From: Arenibacter sp. F26102
GTDB lineage: Bacteria; Bacteroidota; Bacteroidia; Flavobacteriales; Flavobacteriaceae
Length of the DNA stretch: 64,000 nt
Direction: 5' to 3'
Assembly (NCBI RefSeq): GCF_023015865.1
Contig: NZ_JALKBC010000003.1
Span: 124,001 to 188,000 of the forward strand
Part shown: one piece after another, positions 10,331 through 16,545 of the stretch
Numbering within the stretch: position 1 is the stretch's first letter
Layout of the letters: each line of letters opens with the position of its first letter
Translations under genes and position numbers: made by a program
The notes under the pieces: model-generated
What the model saw: only the letters and a program-made list of their open reading frames with translations
Database searches by the model: none
Told to the model about the DNA's origin: nothing

Positions 10331-10360
10331 TTGCTGCAGTAGTTAAAATTATTACATTTG
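10331..10360 (+). promoter_or_regulatory. Promoter of yebC (TTG - 19 bp - TACATTTG)
   Basis: TTG at 10331-10333 and TACATTTG at 10353-10360 are separated by 19 bp and match the Bacteroidota sigma-A consensus. The predicted start near 10367 leaves a leader of about 20 nt before the ATG at 10389. Confidence 0.6.
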
Positions 10361-10388
10361 TCCATATTTATTATAATAAAATCAAAAA

Positions 10389-11099
10389 ATGGGAAGAGCT
10401 TTTGAATTTAGAAAAGCACGTAAAATGAAAAGATGGTCCGCAATGTCCAAGGCCTTTACCAGAATAGGCAAAGACATTGTTATGGCGGTAAAAGAGGGTG
10501 GACCAGACCCAAGCTCCAATGCGCGCTTACGGGCAGTAATCCAAAATGCCAAGGCTGTAAACATGCCTAAGGATAATGTGGAAAGAGCTATTAAAAGAGC
10601 CTCAGACAAGAGTTTGGGCGACTTTAAGGAAGTTCTTTTTGAAGGGTATGCGCCTCATGGCATTGCCATATTGGTGGAAACGGCCACAGATAACAATACA
10701 AGGACTGTAGCGAATATCAGAAGTTACTTCAACAAATGCAACGGCAGTTTGGGAACTTCCGGTTCGGTAGAGTTTATGTTCGACCATACCTGTAACTTTA
10801 GGATTCCCGCAGAAGGCATAGACCCCGAAGAATTGGAATTGGAAATGATCGACTTCGGAGCCGAAGAAGTTTTTGCCGATGAGGATGGTATTTTAATTTA
10901 TGCTCCCTTTGAAAGTTTCGGAGCTATTCAGAAAGAATTGGAAAACAGGGAGATTGAAATTCTTTCCTCCGGTTTCGAGCGTATTCCGCAGGTCACCAAA
11001 GCCCTAAGCGAGGAAGAAGCGGCCGATGTGGAAAAACTCTTGGAAAAAATAGAAGAAGATGATGATGTACAAAATGTATATCACACCATGCAGGAATAA
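10389..11099 (+). CDS. yebC: YebC/PmpR (TACO1) family protein
   Basis: A 236-residue protein of the YebC/TACO1 family. The N-terminal GRAFEFRKARKMKRWSAMSKAF and GGPDPSSNARLRAVIQNAK segments are the family signature, followed by the acidic two-domain remainder. Members are described as DNA-binding regulators or as ribosome-associated factors relieving stalls on proline-rich mRNAs; which applies here cannot be read from sequence. Its last 18 codons, stop and downstream terminator recur as a direct repeat at 13935-14039, with the surface-protein gene 11177-13609 in between. The gene itself is complete. Confidence 0.93.
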   Translation: MGRAFEFRKARKMKRWSAMSKAFTRIGKDIVMAVKEGGPDPSSNARLRAVIQNAKAVNMPKDNVERAIKRASDKSLGDFKEVLFEGYAPHGIAILVETATDNNTRTVANIRSYFNKCNGSLGTSGSVEFMFDHTCNFRIPAEGIDPEELELEMIDFGAEEVFADEDGILIYAPFESFGAIQKELENREIEILSSGFERIPQVTKALSEEEAADVEKLLEKIEEDDDVQNVYHTMQE

Positions 11100-11147
11100 T
11101 AGTTTCCTATAATGGCATGAATAAAAAAGAGGCCCTATCATGGGCCT
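11043..11147. repeat. Direct repeat copy A: yebC 3' end plus terminator hairpin
   Basis: This 105-bp stretch covers the last 18 codons of yebC, its stop, the 3' trailer and the hairpin. It matches 13935-14039 in the same orientation with two substitutions by manual alignment (constant offset 2892). One substitution changes a Glu codon to Asp; the other is just after the stop. Similarity ends abruptly at both edges. Confidence 0.93.
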
Positions 11148-11154
11148 ATTTTTT
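11130..11154 (+). terminator. Bidirectional terminator of yebC and the convergent surface-protein gene
   Basis: The hairpin AGGCCC-TATCAT-GGGCCT is followed by A then TTTTTT on the + strand. It is preceded by an A-run that would give a U-run on the - strand, so it can serve yebC and the gene ending at 11177. Confidence 0.8.
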
Positions 11155-11176
11155 GTTTTAAATCAACCTGTTTTTA

Positions 11177-13609
11177 TTACTTAATAACCATTTGTTTCTG
11201 AAACTGATGCCCCTCATCATCAATAGTCTTTACAATATAGGACCCAGGCTGTAAATAATTCAGTTCCAGCCCATATCCTTCCCCAAATTGGACCTCCTCG
11301 GCGTTATAAGTACGTACCAACCTTCCGATCATATCGAATACCATTATAGCCTTGACCTTTATGGGAAGTTTAAAACTTACTGTAGTGGCATTGGTTGCAG
11401 GGTTAGGAAACAAACTTAGGTCATTATAACTCTTTAGTGTTTGGGTAACTTCAATTTCACTGGAATCGCCGTAGGTGATCATCAATTGAGGTGCCAGATT
11501 TGTTTCGTCAGACGCAAAAGCCACATCATTGCCATTGCTGTGTTTTACGATAAGGGTAACTAATCCGCTGCCGGGTATTCGGACGACATCTAGATCCCAG
11601 GTCTTTTTTTGTCCTAAATTATGTATTCCCGTAATTGCACTCAGATATGTACCAACCGTTGTTGGCTTATTAGTGCCGTTAAGCCCATTCTCTGTCCAGT
11701 CAGAACTACTTCCAAGGAAAACCTCCAAAGTGCCAAAACCGGGATCGCTTGCCACCTGCATTTGCAATTGAGCTTTGGTAATTGGCCCTCGGAACGCTCC
11801 AAGATCGAACTTCATATAAACTAGTCTATTCCCTTGTTCGGCCCTTAAAATATTACCAGTAGGACTAGGATTGCTTGATCCCTGTAAAAAGGTCGCATCT
11901 ATCAAATAGGCAGTAGGCCCACTATCACAATCCTCAATCAGTGGGTCCTCGGCGTCTATAAGGCCGTCACAATTATTATCGATACCATCGCAAATCTCTT
12001 GAGCTCCAGGAAATACATCTGGGTTGGTATCATCGCAATCCACATCGCTGAAAAAGGTATCGTTATCCATATCTACAGGATTATTGAAACCATTGGAATT
12101 AATTATCAGTTGTGGGGCTTGCTTGGTTTCGTCAGAGGAAAAGGCCACATCATTACCATAGGCTTGTTTAACGATAAGCGTTATTATTCCGCCACTAGGT
12201 ATCCGGCCAGTGTCGAGTTCCCATATCTTTATTTGGCCCAGGTTGTGAGACCCCTTGACCAAACCCAAAGCACTACCAACCTCAGTAGGTTTATTATTGC
12301 CATTAAGGCTACTCTCCGTCCAATCAGAATTACTCCCTAGGAAGACCTCCAATGCGCCAAACCCTGGATCACTTGTCACCTGCATTTTCAATTCTGCAAT
12401 GGAAACTGGCCCTTTAAAGGCCCCCAAATCGAACTTCAGGTAAACCACCCTATTCCCTTGCTCTGCCCGTAAAATAGGACCTGTAGGACTAGGATTACTT
12501 GACCCCTGCAAAAATGTCGCATCGATAAGATTGGCGGCAGCCCCAATACCACAGGCACCAATCAGCGGGTCCTCGGCGTCTATAAGGTCGTCACAATTAT
12601 TATCGATACCATCACAAACCTCTAAAGCCCCTGGAAATACATTGGGGTCGGTATCATCACAATCAATATCCGCGCAATAACCATCTCCATCCTCATCCCT
12701 TATGAAAGTGCATTTTAGATTATTTGTAATGGTAAACTTTAGGGTAACAGGGATACCGGCATCACCCTGCAAACCGTCACCCGAATAGGGTGTGGCGGCA
12801 AGACTATAAATTCCCAATGGAAAAAGCTGTCCCAAATAATTCCCATCAATATCACCATAGAACGCATAGGGCGTAGCGCTCTCGGTACGACCATTGTTCA
12901 ACGCTCCACTAAGTTTCAGACTAACGCTCTCCACGTCGGAGGTGGTATTTGCCCGAATATTCAAATTTAATGACGGTAAGGTGGCCACATCAATAATATC
13001 CCCATTTTTAAGGGTCATTACATCTTTGTTGTCATCTGAAGTGACCAAAGTAAAACTTGTAATGGCAAGTACCCTTGGTACGTCTACACCATTACCGTCA
13101 CCTTCCGACTCCTCATACTCATCGGCATCCAAGGGGAAGGCGTCCAAAGTATCCGGGGTGCCGTCGTTATCATCATCCGTATCGGCATTGTTGCCCACAC
13201 CATCGCTGTCCGTATCCATGTCCTCATTTGCATCCAAGGGGAAGGCATCCGATGTATCCGGGGTGCCGTCGTTATCATCATCCGTATCGGCATTGTTGCC
13301 CACACCATCGCTGTCCGTATCCATGTCCTCATTTGCATCCAAGGGGAAGGCATCCGATGTATCCGGGGTGCCGTCGTTATCGTCATCTTGATCCTGGTAG
13401 TTTGGCAGGCCATCATTATCACTATCTTGGTAACTTTGTGGATCGGAACAAGTGTTGTTTGTTCTAGAAGTAAAGCCTTTACGCGTTTTTTGATCCTCAA
13501 ACCGCTGACATATTTCCTCTGCAGTCCATTCATCGCTACTTTGAGAATGGGCATTGGAAAAAACAATAAAAAAAAGAATGGCTACTAAATACTTTGATTT
13601 GCACTTCAT
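11177..13609 (-). CDS. T9SS-secreted multidomain surface protein (TSP3, MopE-type and DNRLRE/CBM96-like repeats)
   Basis: An 810-residue exported protein. Signal peptide 1-22. Calcium-type thrombospondin-3 repeats (DDDNDGTPD/DTDSDGVGNN) at about 62-172. An ITSFTLV...LNIRANT beta domain, seen in many Bacteroidota extracellular proteins, at about 182-298. Then a tandem pair, each with a MopE-like metal-binding segment (DCDDTDPNVFPGA..VCDGIDNNCD) plus a DNRLRE/CBM96-like jelly roll beginning LIDATFLQGSSNPS, at about 302-505 and 513-710. The type A T9SS sorting domain (SLFPNPATN...GSYIVK) runs from about 728 to the end. It is probably a calcium-stabilised, glycan-contacting surface or released protein; the ligand is unknown. 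The gene is bracketed by direct repeats of the yebC end. Confidence 0.87.
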   Translation of the reverse strand: MKCKSKYLVAILFFIVFSNAHSQSSDEWTAEEICQRFEDQKTRKGFTSRTNNTCSDPQSYQDSDNDGLPNYQDQDDDNDGTPDTSDAFPLDANEDMDTDSDGVGNNADTDDDNDGTPDTSDAFPLDANEDMDTDSDGVGNNADTDDDNDGTPDTLDAFPLDADEYEESEGDGNGVDVPRVLAITSFTLVTSDDNKDVMTLKNGDIIDVATLPSLNLNIRANTTSDVESVSLKLSGALNNGRTESATPYAFYGDIDGNYLGQLFPLGIYSLAATPYSGDGLQGDAGIPVTLKFTITNNLKCTFIRDEDGDGYCADIDCDDTDPNVFPGALEVCDGIDNNCDDLIDAEDPLIGACGIGAAANLIDATFLQGSSNPSPTGPILRAEQGNRVVYLKFDLGAFKGPVSIAELKMQVTSDPGFGALEVFLGSNSDWTESSLNGNNKPTEVGSALGLVKGSHNLGQIKIWELDTGRIPSGGIITLIVKQAYGNDVAFSSDETKQAPQLIINSNGFNNPVDMDNDTFFSDVDCDDTNPDVFPGAQEICDGIDNNCDGLIDAEDPLIEDCDSGPTAYLIDATFLQGSSNPSPTGNILRAEQGNRLVYMKFDLGAFRGPITKAQLQMQVASDPGFGTLEVFLGSSSDWTENGLNGTNKPTTVGTYLSAITGIHNLGQKKTWDLDVVRIPGSGLVTLIVKHSNGNDVAFASDETNLAPQLMITYGDSSEIEVTQTLKSYNDLSLFPNPATNATTVSFKLPIKVKAIMVFDMIGRLVRTYNAEEVQFGEGYGLELNYLQPGSYIVKTIDDEGHQFQKQMVIK
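11480..12690. repeat. Internal duplication (MopE-like + DNRLRE-like module, two copies)
   Basis: Inside the 11177-13609 gene two modules of roughly 600 bp (about 11480-12060 and 12090-12690) encode closely matching proteins. Both contain IDATFLQGSSNPSPTG, RAEQGNR, KFDLGAF, NDVAF and SDET. The resemblance extends to DNA level, which points to a fairly recent in-gene duplication. Confidence 0.8.
13126..13385. repeat. 105-bp tandem repeats encoding TSP3 units
   Basis: Two units of 35 codons are near-identical at DNA level (each with the DAFPLDANEDMDTDSDGVGNN coding block), followed by a third, partly diverged unit. They code the calcium-binding stalk of the 11177-13609 protein. Confidence 0.85.
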
Positions 13610-13676
13610 AGATTATCACAATGTTACGAAAAGCCATTTCAATTTACCTTAAGATTATAACTAAATGAAACAGGTT

Positions 13677-13691
13677 CACAATAGTATTGTG
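13677..13691. promoter_or_regulatory. Perfect inverted repeat CACAAT-AGT-ATTGTG
   Basis: A 6-bp arm palindrome with a 3-bp spacer lies 68 bp upstream of the ATG of the - strand surface-protein gene (13609). Its size and place suit a dimeric regulator site, but no regulator is known; function is inferred only. Confidence 0.3.
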
Positions 13692-13877
13692 TTGCACAAT
13701 CTACCAACCATCAAGTTAGTTTAATCGATTAACAGCGAAAAATCTAGTCGTTTAAATAAGGAATAAGATTGACAGTCCGATTGGTTTTAAAAGGGGTTTT
13801 TTTGAGAAAAATTTTAACAACAGCTAAAATACGGTTATTACACTGTGATTGCTATAAGAATTAGATTAAAGGAGGAT

Positions 13878-13991
13878 ATGAGTGCTAAACTACATCCTAG
13901 AAATCATATTGTATTAAATTTAATGCTAATAACTGAAAAAATAGAAGATGATGATGATGTACAAAATGTATATCACACCATGCAGGAATAA
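13878..13991 (+). pseudogene. 37-codon ORF fusing unrelated sequence to the displaced yebC tail
   Basis: An ATG at 13878, preceded two bases upstream by the Shine-Dalgarno-like AAAGGAGG (unusual in this phylum), opens 37 codons. The last 18 (EKIEDDDDVQNVYHTMQE) are the YebC C-terminus with one Glu-to-Asp change, in frame and with the native stop. The first 19 residues are unlike YebC. It is most simply a remnant left by the duplication or insertion event, with an ORF open by chance; expression as a micropeptide cannot be excluded. Confidence 0.5.
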
Positions 13992-14039
13992 TAATTTCCT
14001 ATAATGGCATGAATAAAAAAGAGGCCCTATCATGGGCCT
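13935..14039. repeat. Direct repeat copy B: yebC 3' end plus terminator hairpin
   Basis: Partner of copy A at 11043-11147, same orientation. Together they bracket about 2.8 kb carrying one complete gene. The rest of the 498-bp gap 13610-14107 holds the inverted repeat at 13677 and the small ORF at 13878; nothing else is recognisable. Confidence 0.93.
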
Positions 14040-14046
14040 CATTTTT
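14021..14046 (-). terminator. Bidirectional terminator hairpin, copy B
   Basis: A perfect 7-bp stem GAGGCCC/GGGCCTC with loop TATCAT, flanked by an A-run on one side and a T-run on the other. In this position it can terminate the - strand beta-helix gene that ends at 14108. The stem is one pair better than copy A. Confidence 0.75.
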
Positions 14047-14107
14047 ATTTATGTAGTTCAGTTTTTTTCTGCTTTAATACAATTCCAATATTTGGAAATA
14101 CCCAACT

Positions 14108-15202
14108 TTAGTGCAATCCTTCCACAGTCTCTATTTGTAGTGATTTGTTCAAGTTAAGAAACACCGTGCTGTCGTCTTCCGAGGTGGATACCGATTCAAC
14201 AAAATTGTTCTGTTGGTTTCCCGTCTCTACTATAGGATTACCATACCACATCTTTCCATTGTTTACAAAAATATTATTCGTAATGGTAGTTTTGGAATCA
14301 TGTTTAAAACCTCCACCAGTATTAAGAATGGTCCCTGTATTTCCCTGAAATAGGTTCCCGTCAAAAAGGGTATTATTAGCCCCAAGTGTATCCTCGCCCC
14401 AAGATGGAGTATCGCCAATCTTACTTGAAAAGGTAAACAATAAACGGCCTGTATTATTTACAAAGGTAGAATTTATAACCTGGTATCGGTTTACGCCCCT
14501 AAAACTGGCAATTTGACCATAATTCCTACTGAAGTTACATTTGTCTATTTTTACATAGCGCTCCGTTGAAAAGATTAAGTCCCTATTATTACTGAATGTT
14601 GACCCGGTTACCGTAATTCTGTTGGTATAATCACTTTCATTATCTGAAGTAAAATTTGGAGTAGACCCCCAATAGCTCCTAAAAAGGGTAGCTGTATTAT
14701 TTTTGAAAATTGAATTGGAGATCGTAATGGTTGAATTGTCACCTTTGGACCAAAATGCAGTTTGATTGGAAATTCCAGTAACCACTATTTCAGAAGCTGT
14801 TACGGATGAACCGGAAACATCAAAAATAGTCCCGTTATTGTAATTGTTGGCAGAATCAGTAAAAGTGATTCCAGAAATATCCAATGTAAATCCCGATTGA
14901 ATTACAAACATTCGGTACTCTCCTGCACCAGAAATAGTAATGTTATCTGCCCCGGTCCCCCTAATAACCATATTGCTAGTCACATTTGGCAGGTTGGAAG
15001 TAAGGCCAATAGTACCTTTTAACCCAGTATCAAAAATAATCTCATTGATTTTGGTATCGGCATTGGCGGTAATTATTGCATGGCGTAAAGTTCCTTCACT
15101 ATTATCATCAGCAAGGGAAGATACTCTTATTCCCTCCTGTGCATAGGATACTGATAAACAGAAGACTGCAATGAGAAAATATATTATTTGAATTCTTTTC
15201 AT
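14108..15202 (-). CDS. Exported right-handed beta-helix protein (CSLREA-like start)
   Basis: A 364-residue protein with a signal peptide (residues 1-21, ending VSYAQ). The first mature segment, VSSLADDNSEGTLRHAIITAN, resembles the CSLREA-type motif that starts many secreted beta-helix proteins. The remainder is made of short strands with asparagine-rich turns (ITISNSIFKNN, ITVTGSTFSNN, QVINSTFVNN, TTITNNIFVNN), typical of a pectate-lyase-like parallel beta-helix. No catalytic motif can be assigned. Unlike its neighbours it has no recognisable T9SS C-terminal sorting domain, so it may stay periplasmic or be truncated. Confidence 0.7.
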   Translation of the reverse strand: MKRIQIIYFLIAVFCLSVSYAQEGIRVSSLADDNSEGTLRHAIITANADTKINEIIFDTGLKGTIGLTSNLPNVTSNMVIRGTGADNITISGAGEYRMFVIQSGFTLDISGITFTDSANNYNNGTIFDVSGSSVTASEIVVTGISNQTAFWSKGDNSTITISNSIFKNNTATLFRSYWGSTPNFTSDNESDYTNRITVTGSTFSNNRDLIFSTERYVKIDKCNFSRNYGQIASFRGVNRYQVINSTFVNNTGRLLFTFSSKIGDTPSWGEDTLGANNTLFDGNLFQGNTGTILNTGGGFKHDSKTTITNNIFVNNGKMWYGNPIVETGNQQNNFVESVSTSEDDSTVFLNLNKSLQIETVEGLH

Positions 15203-15570
15203 TCTCGATGGAATTTATACTATAGTTGCTGATTTACAAATCGCTTTTCATTGTTATAAATAGACTTATACCTTGTTCATTCATAACGTATTGAGATCAA
15301 AATTAGTATTTCAATTATTGTAAAGTATTTATTATGACACCAAAGATGTGAAAGTGTTAAATATTGTTGTGAACTAGGCTATTGGTAAAGTCTTGATTTT
15401 CTTGATTCTTACCAATTCCATGCCAAACATAGGTTTTGGCCTATAAACCGAATAATAGTTTTAGTCTATTCTAGAATACCATTTTAGGGAATAATTTTTT
15501 TGTAGACTCTTCCTAGGCATATCAAGAAATGGAAAAAAAAGCCTCCAATTTAAAATAATTTTGAATAAGA
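15203..15570. other. Intergenic region without recognisable gene
   Basis: About 370 bp of AT-rich sequence between the beta-helix gene start and the terminator of the porP/sprF gene. It presumably contains the beta-helix promoter, but no TAnnTTTG box is clear. No RNA gene or repeat was seen. Confidence 0.5.
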
Positions 15571-15602
15571 AAAAGGGCTAATGTCTGTGCAATAGCCCTT
15601 TT
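15571..15602 (-). terminator. Terminator of the adhesin-PorP/SprF operon
   Basis: Ten-base arms AAAAGGGCTA and TAGCCCTTTT around a 12-base loop. On the - strand the hairpin follows the PorP/SprF stop (15623) and is followed by U residues. Confidence 0.8.
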
Positions 15603-15622
15603 ACCAGAAGTTTACTTCTTAT

Positions 15623-16510
15623 TTAAAACAAAAACCTCAATAAAAATTCATTTGTATTCTTGGCACTGGCCAGTTCGCTACGGGTACTTACCTCATAGGC
15701 ATATCCCAATAGCAACCTTTTTTTAATGCTGATATTCACCAGTCCGGCAAATGCCCCATCTGTCCTGTAGCTACCCCCGAATTCAAAAATGTTGTCAAAG
15801 GAAATCATAGCGTTGAAATCCACGGAAACGGGTGCCCCGCTTACATAACGTCCCATGGCCGATGGCCTCAACATTAGGTTGGTGGCCGGATTCAGCATCA
15901 GCTCATACCCAGCCGTGGCGTAGACATGTGGCTTGGCCAAGGCCGCCGTTGCCACTCCGTTGTCATTATCCGCACGTTCGGTAGACAATAGCCTTGGCAC
16001 TGCCATGGAAGCGTACCACTTGCCGCTCTTTAATAAAGCCCCCACCCCCACATTGGGATTGAAACGGGAGATGGAGGAGATACTGGGGTCCGAATTTACG
16101 TTATAGGTCTCCAGGCCGGAGGTGTTAACGCTGTAGGAGTTACCACCTGCCTTAAGCCCTAGGTAGAGCTCCGTTCCTTGGGACAGCTGCAGCCTATAGG
16201 AAAAGTCGATGCCCGTAAAGGTCTGGCTCTCCACAAAGGTATTGCTGTTGTAAATGGATATCCCTATCCCCAAATTCTTGCCCAGGGTGGTCCCGAAGGA
16301 TACCGCCTCTGCACTGGGGGCATCCTGGACACCCGTCCATTGTTGCCTGAAACTGGCGGTCACCATGGTTTCCCCGTCCACACCTACATAGGCCGGGTTA
16401 TAGGAGTTCATATGGTACATATAATTGGTGATCACCCCTTCCTGCTGGGCAAACAAGGTGCCGCCCACTAACAAAAGTGCGCCTAAAATGATCTTATTGA
16501 ATATCTGCAT
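15623..16510 (-). CDS. PorP/SprF family type IX secretion membrane protein
   Basis: A 295-residue outer-membrane beta-barrel-like protein. It has a signal peptide (MQIFNKIILGALLLVGGTLFAQ) and the family start EGVITNYMYHMNSYNPAYVG. The barrel-like strands end in NEFLLRFLF with the terminal aromatic residue typical of outer-membrane barrels. PorP/SprF proteins are needed for secretion and surface attachment of a partner with a type B C-terminal domain. That partner is the gene directly upstream (16546-19407), 35 bp away on the same strand. The ATG at 16510 was chosen; an upstream in-frame ATG at 16570 would spoil the signal peptide and overlap the upstream gene. Confidence 0.9.
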   Translation of the reverse strand: MQIFNKIILGALLLVGGTLFAQQEGVITNYMYHMNSYNPAYVGVDGETMVTASFRQQWTGVQDAPSAEAVSFGTTLGKNLGIGISIYNSNTFVESQTFTGIDFSYRLQLSQGTELYLGLKAGGNSYSVNTSGLETYNVNSDPSISSISRFNPNVGVGALLKSGKWYASMAVPRLLSTERADNDNGVATAALAKPHVYATAGYELMLNPATNLMLRPSAMGRYVSGAPVSVDFNAMISFDNIFEFGGSYRTDGAFAGLVNISIKKRLLLGYAYEVSTRSELASAKNTNEFLLRFLF

Positions 16511-16545
16511 GCTAATAATGTCTTTAGTTGAAATTAATGGTTTGG

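Noticed and set aside
12894-13566. Ser- or His/Arg-rich open frames opposite or shifted within the TSP3 region of the 11177-13609 gene
   Set aside because: Low-complexity shadows of the DDDNDG repeats, with no start context or family features.
11043-14039. Insertion sequence or integrative element between the yebC-tail repeats
   Set aside because: No transposase, integrase or terminal inverted repeats are present; only direct repeats can be supported, so a named mobile element was not called.
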